From positions 2,232,001-2,296,000 of the forward strand of contig BSYO01000004.1 of the NCBI GenBank assembly GCA_033239525.1: 64,000 nucleotides of DNA. The letters are read 5' to 3'. A program made the position numbers and the translations under genes. Under the pieces are notes generated by a model. It did not search any database. It was given only the letters and a program-made list of their open reading frames with translations, and was not told where the DNA came from. Numbering within the stretch: position 1 is the stretch's first letter; every line of letters begins with the position of its first letter. The DNA is from Nepenthes gracilis (lineage: Eukaryota > Streptophyta > Magnoliopsida > Caryophyllales > Nepenthaceae). Below are positions 25,378-36,919 of this stretch, piece by piece.

Positions 25378-28300
25378 CTATGGAAGACAATGTGTCTTCA
25401 CACACTTTAATTTGCCGTTGAATGTATAAACTGTCAGTGGTAAAATCTTTGCCGAGACCATTCTTCCTCTGTAATGCAATCTCTTTAACGAATCTGAGTC
25501 CTCGGACCAAATCCCAACTTCATGAAGATCGCCTTCTTTCCAGCAAATATTAACTGTGACACCTCCTCTTGCCTTCAACCCTTTGACACAACCGTTCGCC
25601 CACTTATCCCTTGGGAGTGCAGGAAGCAAGTAAAGGTCCTTTAGTGTGCTCTGCACAAGCATTTCCGCAATCGCAGCAGAGAAACCAAAGTTGGCGTCAA
25701 TCTGGAAAGGTGGGTGTGCTGTGAACAAGTTACTATAAACTCCTCCCTCAAACGCAGCCTCTTTTTCAGGGTCCACCAAGCTGAACAAATGCTTGATCAT
25801 TCGGTATGCGTGATCGCGATCGTGTAGGCGTGCCCACAGGGCAGCTTTCCATGTGGTAGACCATCCGGGACCATCTTCTCCTCTCTTGTAAAGGGTATAA
25901 TCCGCAGCTTTGCAGAGTTCAGGGGTCTTCTCGGGAGTAATCGTGTGGCCAGGAAACAAGCCAAATAGGGGTGAGAGATGCCGATGATGGATATCCGGGT
26001 CTTGAAAGTCTTGGGCCCACTCCATGATCGAACCATCTCGAGCAATTCTAGTAGGAGGAAGCACTGTTTGAGCATTGAGAACTCTTTTGATAAGATCGTC
26101 TCCGCTTCTTCCCAAAACTTCAGCAGCAGAAACAATAGAAAAAAAGACCTCTCGGATAATGGCAATGTCCATGGTTGAAGAGTAGCTAACACTGGCTGGC
26201 TTACCGTCTGGTGCGGTAAAAGTATGCTCAGGCGAAGTTGACGGGTTTGTCTCTAGGAATCCATCGGGCCCTTTTATCAGCCAATCTAACAGGAAAGAAG
26301 CACACCCTTCTAGCAAAGGGTACCCCTTTTTCTCTAGAAAGCTCTTGTCCATTGTGAAAGTGTAGTGCTCCCATAAATGAGTGCAAAGCCATGCCCCACC
26401 CATCGGCCATAGGGACCACACAGCTTGACCCCCGTCAGGAGACGTCTTTGCCCATATATCGGACACGTGGTGTGTGACCCAGCCCCTCACCTCATAGTTT
26501 ACCTTTGCAGTTTTGGCCCCATTTATCGATAGAGGCAAAATGTAGTCAAACAATGGCTCTTGACACTCCCTTAGATTGCAGGGTAGGGAAGGCCAATAGT
26601 TCATTTGAAGGTTGATGTTCAAGTGAGGGGCACAGTCCCATGCCGGCTCGATGTCCTTGTTCCAAATGCCTTGGAGATTGGCGGGTTGAGTTCCGGGCCT
26701 AGAGCATGAGATGAGAAGATACCGACCATATTGAAACATGAGCTCAATTAGCGAAGGATCTTCATCTGTTTGAAATGATTGGACCCTCTTAGCAGTTGGA
26801 ACTGTGGGATCATCCCCCCCACCTTCATTAACAGTTGTGATGCTCTTCGAGAGCTGCAGGGTCACTCGGCGGAACAGCTTCTGATAGTTGTCCAAGTGAT
26901 GGGCATAGAGATCAGAGTACGACAGATTCTTTATTGAACTCAACATGTTGAGAGAATCTACTGTCGGGATCTTTTGAGAATCCGAGGGGTTGGTGAATGG
27001 CCCTGAAAAGGAAGACGATGCCACCAAGATCAAGACTGCTGAATCTGATCTTTCCACTCTCAGCTTCACGCCATCAAGATTATGAATCACCCCATCGCTC
27101 CCATTGATCTGCAAATTGAGAATAGAAGAGAACTGGATGCCGGTTGCATTTTTGGGGGGAATTCTTTTGGCTGGGCAACTTCCTTCGATGACGATCTGAT
27201 TTTCGCCTTTTATGAATGAATGATGATCCATCTTGCTGTCGAAGGATACCGTGAAGGAGAGAGAACCTGGTTTGCTTGATGAGATCTTTGTCACGATCGC
27301 TTGGTCTGGGTTTGATGAGAAGTGCTGCCTTGTGAAAACTGCATCGCCAACAGAATACCTGATGGTCACTGTGGCAGTATCTAAGTCTAGTTCTCTCTGG
27401 TAAGTTCCTTCAACGTACTCAGCATCTGAGTGATCAAACTCAAGCTTGAGATCACCTAAGAGCTGATATACCTTTTGTTGATTGCAATGGAAAGATTGCA
27501 TTATGTAATTGCTAAATATGAAGTTCTTAAGAGAAAGAAGAACATTAATTCATACTATGTAGGGTGTAGAATGGATATCAGCATAAGCATCCAGCAGTGC
27601 TGAATTAGAGAGCCAAGAGTCATTGATCATTTCCTGAGAACTCGAGATCAATGACTCCCAAGAGTACTGGACTAGTGGAAAGGAGCCGTTCTACAATATT
27701 GAACTCTGAGTTGAAGGTGTAAAAAACATATGTCCTTTATTCATAACAATCTTACATAGTTTGATTATTAAATATTACATTTATCATAATCTGAGAATTA
27801 ATTTCATTAATAGACACACTAATCCATGACACTCCCAGATGGAATGAAAGCGTAATTAGAATGGGAAATTGGTCCTCTCTGTCCCATAAAAGGCACTCTA
27901 TTTCCATAATTACTCAGTGTGCATAACCACCATTAATGAGATGTTTAATATCACAAAGAGTTTTACATGAAGTGCACTAAAATATGTGGAAGAGCAGACG
28001 TGTAGAGTTCCGGGGGATGCTCCTCATCCTTCGCCTCAGGTCCGAGCCCATTAGATATAAATCCAACATCCCATGTGTTTTTATTTTTTATTTTTTAAAT
28101 GTTTTATGAATCTAGAACAAAGAAAAAAGTACATGGGGTCATTGGATTTTATCCAAAGACCTCAAACCCAAGGCCAAGGGTTGAAGTATAAAAGGGTTGA
28201 AGCAGCATACATCAGAAGGAGTTCCGGATAACTTGGCGTCTGCAACTGAAGTGGCTTCAGCATATTTGCCATCATCGACGAGCTTTCTGACCTCTTCCAA

Positions 28301-29911
28301 TGCCTCTGGAGCATTTGGATCAGTATATTTCCCAGGAACACCAGTCCAAAGTGTGTCCTCTAGACCAAAAAAAAGGCCACCATCACTAATTTTGTTTGAG
28401 CAAGGCGAGTTTTCATGTCTGAATATGTTGATGACTAATCAAATTTTGGAACTTTATGATTCAATCAATGTCCACCAAATTTATGATTATATTCCATATG
28501 ATAGTTTGATAAATTATGCTCTTAACTCACTATATCATTAGTAGTAAAAAATTTAGTGGAAACCGGTTGTTAATCATCTAATCTAAGTCATCTTCAACGT
28601 TAAATCTATCAAGACACTAACCGTTCCAATGCAAATGTCTTGGGATAAAAACATGCTTATAAAATCATCACTTTCTTTCATTGGAAATGGTTTAAATCCA
28701 GATTAGTTTCATCGCATTTGAAATCAGTTGATACAATTGCCTTTAGCTTAAATTTGATCACTCACTGTTAATTATTCCTTTTCACTGTTATTCACCGTTT
28801 TTCATTGATATTAGTTTAGACCGTACCAAATCAGAAAATCCACTCAATTTGTCATTTACTTATAATTGTAATTTGGGGATCAAATTGTAGGAGTAAAAAC
28901 CTTGGATTTGCTTAGTAATTAATATATTAATTTGGAATAGAATTAACACACTTTCCACAAGACTAAGAGGGACTCCATCTCTTTAATAAACGCTTGTTCT
29001 CCAAGTCCATTTTAAATGAATGATTATCATATAATCATTTTAAAATAACATTTAATTGATTTTTTGGTTTTATTTATTTAAATATAAACGGAAAGCTATC
29101 CCAGATCCCACTTTCACGTGGAAAACTAAACCCTACTTGCTGGAAAAACTACAACAAAAGCTTATATAATAGCAAATTTATTAACATATAACTTTAGAGG
29201 TCGGCCATTCACCCTTCACTTAGACACAATTTGGGATATCTCCCATCAAATTGACAATTGCAATGATCTCCAAACATGAAATGAAATATCTGCAACATAT
29301 CGGCCGCAATACTGATGTTTCCTTCCTCCCTTTATACGTCAGCTTAGTAGATTGACAGGAACGATAAGTTATTCTCATACCTTGAACTTTTACATTTATT
29401 TATATTCGATCAAGACTGGGAAGTTTAAAAATCTAATCCAAAATCTCTCACGTTAAACTCAGATCGTCGGTGCATGAGAAGGAAATCAAAAGCTGCATTT
29501 TTTGGATCCCAATTAGCGCAATGCGTTACTCGAGCTGGGTTAATTTTAATGGAGAATAGAATAAAATTTCAGTTTCCCAATGCAAGAAACAGGGTAAAAA
29601 ACAAAACCCATTTTTTAAGCCGTCTCCCTTTTTATTTTTTCTTTTTACTTTTCTTTATTTTTTAACAATGAAAGAGATAGGAAAGAAGAAAGATTCTTAC
29701 CGTTGAGATTAAGGGTCTCTGAGATAAAGCCGCCCCAAACCATAGCACCCAATCGGCCATTGCCGATTGGAAGGGCATCAGTCCAGTGCTTGGCGGGGCC
29801 ATTAAAGGTGATCTTGAGAGGCTTACTGGTCTCTGATTCGTCCGTCGAGCTTGGATCCCATAAGTCTCCGTCTGTGGGTCTGTCTACCATAACCCACTCA
29901 CTTTCTTCCAT
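25378..29911 (-). CDS. FUC95A: Alpha-L-fucosidase 2 (GH95), cell-wall xyloglucan fucosidase
   Basis: Exons on the minus strand: 29911-29701, 28359-28211 and 27471-25378, joining in phase to 817 residues, close to the plant family length. GH95 enzymes remove alpha-1,2-linked fucose; Arabidopsis FUC95A (AXY8) acts on xyloglucan in the apoplast. The N-terminal domain starts with FNGPAKHWTDALPIGNGRLG and EDTLWTGVPGKYTDPNAPEA, GH95 signatures. In the (alpha/alpha)6 domain, HLNINLQMNYW gives Asn405 and Asn407, PSTSPEHTF gives Glu535, and QIDANFG gives Asp712. These correspond to the Asn/Asn, acid Glu and Asp residues mapped in the bifidobacterial enzyme. No hydrophobic signal peptide is visible in exon 1, so export is not explained by this model. 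An ATG four codons upstream (29923) is also in frame; 29911 is preferred for its ACAATGG context and family N-terminus. All catalytic residues are present. Confidence 0.93.
27617..27657. repeat. Short perfect stem-loop in FUC95A intron 2
   Basis: GAGTCATTGATC at 27617-27628 and its exact complement GATCAATGACTC at 27646-27657 enclose a 17-base loop. Too short for a microRNA precursor by itself; function unknown. Confidence 0.5.
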
Positions 29912-30160
29912 TGTCAAAGTCACTGAAAATCAAGAACCGAGAGGAAAGACGCACACAGAGAAAGAGAGAGAGAGAGAGCGGGCGCTCAAATTTTGTGAAG
30001 AAAATAGTAATTTTTGTAATGGTAAAGTGCTCAGTGATCACCGGCATCCCATCCTCTGGTACGTACTTCGTAGCAAACTGGACAGAGGATGAGCTGTGGG
30101 CTGGCGGTGGGCTGGCGGTGGGCCGTATTTATTACTCCAGCTCTGTATCATCGGTCCTCC
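29912..30160 (-). promoter_or_regulatory. FUC95A leader with CT/GA repeat
   Basis: Upstream of the FUC95A start, the minus strand shows a CT-repeat (GA-repeat on +, 29959-29979), common in plant 5' UTRs and core promoters. A possible acceptor (gattttcag) lies just before TGACTTTGACAATGG, so a leader intron is possible. Further upstream, GGGCTGGCGGT is repeated back to back at 30098-30122. No TATA position is claimed. Confidence 0.35.
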
Positions 30161-30214
30161 CTCTCTACGGGATGAGGGGACCTCGTCCACTAAAAAAAAA
30201 AAATACAACCTATT

Positions 30215-30365
30215 GTTTTAATTAAAATTATTTATTTTTAAATAAATAATTATAATTTAATAAATATTTTTATAAAAATAAAAAAATAATTAAAATTAAC
30301 TATTAAATTATAATTATTTATTTAAAAAAATAATTAAAATATAAAAAAATAATAATTATCTTTTA
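30215..30365. repeat. AT-only palindromic patch, MITE-like
   Basis: Two arms of an imperfect palindrome built from A and T (TAAATAAATAATTATAATTTAAT and complement). It shares its core and the trailing ATCTTTTAAA with the patch at 13136-13285. Likely the same AT-rich MITE family; no target duplication found. Confidence 0.4.
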
Positions 30366-30833
30366 AATATATAAATGCTCATGAACAATAATGACATCAG
30401 ACATATTTTTTAATTATTATCATTTTCAGATAATTTTAATAATTTAATTTCTTATTTTTATATATTAATAAATTTATATAAGATTAACTAATTGTTGAGC
30501 TCAATATATCCGACCTAGAAAAATTTAAACCATTCAATCGCTTTATCTTATCCATGAATGGTTATGACCGGCGATTATAAGGGAGAATAACTGCCTCCAC
30601 CTTTATAAATTATCTTTTCTCAACGGAAGATGGGGGGAGACAGGAGGACATGGGAGGAAAAACAAAAAAAATAGGAGAAGCCCTAGAGGAGTAGGGAGAA
30701 TTTCAAATGAAAGTAGCTAAATAAAAGTATGAGAGAAAAAGGAAAAAATAGGCGTAGAGGACACTGCCCCTTAAGTCCTCCCATGACCTATCTCTCCAAC
30801 CAAGTGCTTGGTCATCCTTTAAGCATATAAATT

Positions 30834-31389
30834 TGTAACGTTTTCGGTGCATCCGTATGTAGATATTGTTCGCTTTGGCCCGGGAGAACTTCGCAGCGTC
30901 TCTCAGCCTCTGGCCGCAAAATTGGGAGTTTTTACTAAGATCTCCAAGCCTCACAGCCTCACTATTTTGTTCTCCGGTAGACGGCTGCTCGCCCCAAAAC
31001 GCTGCGTTCTGATGGGGGAGGTGTCCATGCCCTTATAAGGGCATTTAGTTCCTCCTCTAATCCAACGTGAGACCTTATACCACCCCCTCGGGACCAGCGT
31101 CCCCGCTGGCATCCTGAATCCTGGATCCCTTCGATACCATTTTGTAACGTTAAAAACGTATCCGCGTGTAGATATTGTCCGCTTTTGACCGGGAGAATTT
31201 CGCGCGTCTCTGCCTACTGGCGCGCGGCTGTGGTTGTTTCACACTCAGATCTCCAAGCCTCACATGCGATCACGGTTTGTTAAAATGACAGACGCTGCTC
31301 GCCCCAAAATGCGTCTATAAGGAGGGAGGTGTCCATGCCCTTATAATGACACTTCATTCCCCTCCCCCAATCCAATGTGGGACATTACA
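30834..31389 (-). mobile_element. Complete TRIM element (miniature LTR retrotransposon)
   Basis: Two LTR copies of 246 and 247 bp (30834-31079 and 31143-31389) bracket a 63-bp interior. The element reads on the minus strand. Beside the 5' LTR (31143-31389) lies TGGTATCGAAGGG, a decayed form of the TGGTATCAGAGC primer site for initiator-Met tRNA. Just before the 3' LTR is the purine tract GAGGGGGTGG. LTRs end TGTAA...TTACA (the start of the 3' copy has decayed to TA). A perfect 5-bp duplication AAATT flanks the whole (30829-30833 and 31390-31394). Both LTRs share GTAGATATTGT-CGCTTT, GTCCATGCCCTTATAA and TCCAA-GTG, motifs I recognise from a widespread plant TRIM-type repeat. There is no coding capacity. 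The two LTRs differ at many sites, so insertion is old. Confidence 0.85.
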
Positions 31390-31394
31390 AAATT

Positions 31395-33479
31395 GGCGCA
31401 TTCTAAGACGTCTCTCAAGAGAATGTATCTCTAAGCTGTCCATCAAACTAAACGCATGCTTTATCCATCAATACATGTATTCACGTATCATCTTTATATC
31501 TTTCTATTATCTTAAAAATATATATAACTTGAACGTTGAAAGATTTACGATGTGAGTAATTTTTTTTCATCATTTGACCTCGTATTTTAGTTGTATTACG
31601 TAGGGTCCAAGTTCGAGATTATAAAAATTGGATCCGTATTAAATTGACCCGATGTAAAAATTCAATCCGTGGTCCTCAATCTTTAGGATAACTCGAATTT
31701 ATGATACATAACACTAATAATAAACATTATATTATTGAAAATATTAAAAAATTAATTAAAAAAATATTTTCAAAATATTTCTCCATTAAAAACCTGTGAA
31801 CAAAGGACGAAAAGGGCAGAGGAGTACGCGTAGATTCGGGAGGCTATTATATTTTCTCAAATTTCATTTAAAAATTAATTGACGATGACAAATTTAATTA
31901 TTTTTTCAAATAATATAATTATTTTTTTTATTTTTAAAGGATATTTAACTTACAATAAAATGGAAGAAGCAGTCCTGAATCACGGCAGTAGAAGACACGT
32001 ATCATTTGTTGTCTCCGTACTCACTCCCACGAGGCTAGAGTTCCGCCATGTCGGATGATTGAATAAAAATTCAACTATATATATTTTATATTTAAAAAAT
32101 AAAAAATATAAATATTAATAGTTATATTTTAGATAATTTTTGTATAATATATGTGTTATAATATTTTATAATTTTTTATAAATGATATATTTCATAATTT
32201 TTTAAATTATATAAAATAAATATAATTTAATATTTAATAATAGAGGAATCCCAATCCGACAGAGTTGAGCCCTTGGACTAGTACTCATTCAAAAAACTAT
32301 AGACCCATGTCAATAATTAAGTATTTTATTTATTTTTATAATAATTATGTATTTAAAATTCTTAATAATTAACCGTTATTTTGAGTTGTTAAAATTGAAA
32401 ATTAGGGCCCAATGCATTTATAATCTTCAATTTTTTCTAAAAATAAGACTCAAAAAACTTAATAATGTATATTATGAATTTAAATTTAACTTCTGAGATT
32501 TTAAATTAAATTTTTAAATTTTATAATCCAAATCATAGACTTTAATATTGCATGGCTTGTTATTGGGCAAATATCTTTAAAATTCTTAAGAATCAAGAGA
32601 TTGCACTGCCAAGTAAAAAATGCCATTTTTATATGCTAATGAAGGCATCAATCATGTAGGGGGGGTGGTTTAGTGACCTTCTGAGCATTATTAATTTACT
32701 CAATGCATTTACTAAGTAATCATATAAATTTAATTACCTAAATTAATTTATAATATTAACTAAATATTTATTTAGATATCATAATTATTATAAGTAAACA
32801 ATGTTTTTTTGGGTTATAATGATATTTTATAAATGTTATTGATGTTTTAGTATATTTATTTAACTTATTAAATAACACGTTTTATCGGTTATCAATGCTG
32901 CATATCAGCTAATAGGAGCTTTCGGATTAACTGAAATAAAATTTTTATTTAACATATCTTTTGACAAATAAAATTTTTAAACTTAATTTTTGTTAACTGA
33001 AATTATCTGACAGCCAAAATCATTTTAATTTATCGACTCCTAACATTTAATTTAAATTTAATTGCTTTATTGCTGGACTCATCATAAAATAAAATGTGAC
33101 ATTTAGTAATATTTAGTCACCTAAGTCGTTTTATGCTAATATATATATATATTTATATTCTAATTTTTAATATGGCCACAAATATATGCACTATTTATTT
33201 AATTATACTTAATAAAAATATTTATAAGTTTTTTATACATTCATCTCTTACAAAGCATTGGAATTTAAAAGGAACTTTAAAAAATATAACAACTATTTTT
33301 AGTGTTTTTCAACTCAGATTAACCTCTCAATTCCTATTTTATATTTCACGGATGCTAGGTTAGGCTCTTAATCTTGTTAAACATATACTTAAATATAACC
33401 TGAATTTATATAAAATTTATGGCTATTAGATTAAATTGGTTTAATTTTGACTTGATGATTCGAGCTAAAAATTATAACT
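31395..33479. other. AT-rich intergenic DNA
   Basis: No gene seen. A GTCGGAT motif at 32049 and its complement ATCCGAC near 32255 bracket about 200 bp of AT-only palindromic DNA, possibly another MITE remnant, without a target duplication that I could find. A run of seven G near 32658 is the only other mark. Confidence 0.4.
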
Positions 33480-33484
33480 ATATC

Positions 33485-34333
33485 TGATGGGTCTCAAAAC
33501 CCAATGCCCAAAATTACAATTCTAGGCCCAGAAAATCACAGGGGTAAGTTGGCCCAAGTGGCCCACAAGCCCAACTAGGCCCAAATGATTAAATTTGTTC
33601 CAAGCGCCCGCAGAACTAAACTAAGCAATTAATAATGGCATTGGCAGTTCGAGAGGACACTTTAACCCATGTGAGAACAATGACAGCCACGAAAGCCAAA
33701 ATGATCGAGGATGCCAGCTCGAATGACTTGCACAGCACACATTGCCACAGGTACTCAACGGTCTCTGACACGCCATATCTACAGGGCAGGCACCCTTACA
33801 TGTCGTATCTACAGGCTGTGATATGTGTCTCTGTCACAACCGCACCTGCAATAGTGGTGGCAGACAGGCCTGACGCGCCAGTGCCCCATGTCACCTCTCT
33901 AACGACCTACATTCCTTATAAATACCCTATTTCAGGCTACTAAAAATGGATTCAGGATTTTCATCTAAGCATGCTTAAGCAGAGAACCATCAAGAAAAAA
34001 AAAAAAAGCAAAGAGAAAGAGTTAAGGAATAAAGAATTTAGACTTCTCACATTGTAATTTCATGTGAAAGCGAATAGCTCCATAGGTTCTCATTGTAATA
34101 TTTCGCCATAATAGTGAAACTTCTCGAACCTTCCGTCCGTTGTCGTGATTTTTTACCCCATTTTGTATAACGGGATTTTTCACGTAAATTTGCGTGTTCT
34201 CTTCGTGTCCTCTTACTCCTATCTTATCGCTCGCTTTTTATTCACTCTGTGTTGCCCCGTTCCTGCCCGTCCGCAAATACACAAAGCCGCTTATACTTCG
34301 ATAGACGAACGGGCAGAGCTCGTGGACGCAACA
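33485..34333 (+). mobile_element. Solo LTR (849 bp) with ATATC target-site duplication
   Basis: Starts TGATGGGTCTC and ends GACGCAACA, flanked by ATATC at 33480-33484 and 34334-34338. The order of signals is that of a plus-strand plant LTR: GGCCCA-rich U3, a TATA box (CCTTATAAATACCC near 33911-33925), a GA-rich leader (33985-34030), then a U5 with the ttttttacccc / cgggatttttcacgtaaattt block (34149-34190). No internal domain or second LTR lies nearby. A 102-codon frame at 33635-33943 falls inside U3 and is not a gene. Confidence 0.75.
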
Positions 34334-34338
34334 ATATC

Positions 34339-36539
34339 TATTTATAATTGAGCAGAGTTGATTTAAACTGATATATTGATATATTTTTTCAAAGTGTTTT
34401 TATTCTAAAGTTTCCATTTATATTAAAACATCTACAAACACAAAATATTTTTAAAGTATAATATTATCAAAATATTTTAAATTAAAAATATTTACATCAA
34501 AATTTATTAGTTACATAAAAAATATAATTTATTAAAATTGTTTTTCACTTAAAATCTATCTAAAATAAAAAAAAAATTACATTTACTACCAAAATTACAA
34601 TTGTGATCCAATCAAACTGATCATTTTTACATGTGGCTATATTTAGCTGAAAAATTAATTGTGAGATATATAACAAATTAAATTGGGTTGATGTGTTTGT
34701 AATATATTTATTATGAGATTTTTACAAGTTATAATTTTTGAAAATTATAAAAATATTCCAAAAAATACTTTAAAATATATAATTATAATTTGTAATCAAT
34801 CACTGTGATCAATCATTGAGAGGGCGTACAACATCTGACAATGTGAAGTATTAAAAGATAATCTGAGAGAAGGAAACAAAGGTTACTGCAAAAGGCGTGA
34901 TTAACAGAATGTTTGGTCACAAGAAATGCTTATACTGTGTTAATTATCCTAATGATTTCATTAATACTAGATTTAGAGATGTGATTAACTACTTATCACA
35001 TCGTTAATTTTTTAATGAAAAATACTAAGTAAAGTTTGGTTAATAATTTTTTTAAAATAATAATATAAATATAATAATATTTGTTTATTTTGTTTAGATT
35101 TAAACGAAAAATCAATTAAAATTTCAAATAAATATTTTATTTAGGTGGTTGTCAAATGAAAATAATGAGAAACAGATGCACCACTAGATTTAAATTATCG
35201 TATATATTAGAGAGCAATTCGAGATATTTGATTAAAAACAAATTTGATTAGCTTATTTCATAGTTATTTCAATCAATATTAAACATCACAATTAAGAGAC
35301 CGGATGGCAAAGCCCAAATTAAAAAATACTTTTCCAGACCCCAATTATTTCTCCTTACTGACCCGCAAGATAATCATTTGATACTAAAGAATGCCATAAA
35401 TTTTTTTTTCAAATGGAAAAATAAGATCCTCAGGGCCCACACTGAGTAAAAGCTGCCAATGCCAGAAATGCCGCATGCCACTTTCCACACGTCGATTCGA
35501 TTCTGATTAAAGAAGCTGGACACGGCCGTCGGATGGACGCCACGTGTCCACTTATCGCACTAAAATAAAGAAGACCTCATTTCAAAGGGATAGAACTTTC
35601 CGGACTCAAACTCGAGCCCTAAAGCTTCACTCTCCCTCTCCACGCTCAACTTCTCAAAGAAGTGTAAAAAGGCTCCTGAGAATAGCTTCTGGGAGATAAA
35701 CACAAAACGTGAGATAGAAAGGGATTAACTCCAACTGAAGATCTCCAACCCATATAGTGACGCCCTTTCAAGAAAGTGGCTTTTTCCTCCCCATTCAAAT
35801 TTGGTTTTCAGGATGTCTGAGTGTCAAAGTGTCCAACACATCATTGTTGGCCATCTCAAATCCAATCGTTAGATGGAGAATTGAGTTGTTATCTGGAGTA
35901 TAAAAATGCTGGATAATATATCATTTGATACTAAAATAATAAATTTTTTTAATCAAATAAGAAAATAGGAGGATGTGAGAGTAATGTATAGATATAAGTA
36001 CGAGAAAATTGAGTATATAATGAAAGGTTAGGTTCCGTTTATTGTGCTCGAAAAGATTAGTAATTTAGAAGAATTTGCACTCGCAAGGGAGTAACATTGA
36101 GATTGAGAGCTGCACTCTTAGAATAGTGGCTTCATGAGAATATGCACATTGTAAGAGAGTGGCTTTGAGTGAGAAATTTGTTATTTTTAAATTAATTGTC
36201 TCGAAGCGATTGTTGGCCAAATTTGGATGGAATTTTGTTATGATAAAAAATACTGGACTAAATTTATTTAAAAATAAAATAAAATAAAAATAATAAATAA
36301 AATAAATATTTAATCATGCATTTGTAATTATATTATAACATTTAAAATTTTTTCAAACTAATTATTTTTTAAATATAAATTTTACGGTGAATATTATTTA
36401 TTTAAAAATTAAGTAAAATAATAATAATAAATAAAATAAATATTTAATAGGACAATAATTACACTGTACTCGGTGGACCTAGAATTTAATATTTGGATTC
36501 AAAATTTTAAACTCAGCAAATTTTTAAAGGAATTAATAA
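34339..36539. other. AT-rich intergenic DNA with one promoter-like patch
   Basis: At 35535-35560 the sequence CGCCACGTGTCC contains a G-box/ABRE core (CACGTG), and 35590-35720 is less AT-rich. No coding frame follows, so it may be a relic promoter or chance. At 36270-36440 the block AATAAATAAAATAAATATTTAAT occurs twice about 130 bp apart. No gene seen. Confidence 0.4.
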
Positions 36540-36578
36540 ATATAATAATAATAATAATAATAATAATTATTATTATTA
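36540..36578. repeat. TAA/TTA microsatellite
   Basis: Nine or so ATA/TAA units running directly into TTA units (ataataat...attattat), a mirrored simple repeat. Confidence 0.85.
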
Positions 36579-36919
36579 TATCCCTCAAATCTCACCTGCC
36601 TCTCGGTCTCCTGCACGTTATCTCCTCTCTCTCTCCCACGCCCTCCCTCATTTTCCCTCTTTCACTCTCAACTTCGCCTCCCTCTGTCGTCTCCCTCCGC
36701 GTCTCTCTTCAATAACCCCCAGCCAACCCATCAACTCCCACCAGAACTTTTTTTCTGAAATTTATTTAAGCTATGGATGGATGACAGCGGGGAAACCAGA
36801 GAGAGAGAGAGAGAACGAAGATAAAGAAAGAGAGAACATTGAAAGGCAGGTCGAAAGGAGAGGAAGAAATAAAGACGGGAAATCAAAAGTTACTCCACTA
36901 TCATCGGTACCTGCCGTCG

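Noticed and set aside
25797..26419. 131- and 63-codon frames on the minus strand
   Set aside because: Shadows of FUC95A exon 3 in other frames.
33635..33943. 102-codon frame
   Set aside because: It falls within the U3 part of the solo LTR at 33485-34333, and its stop comes just after the TATA box.
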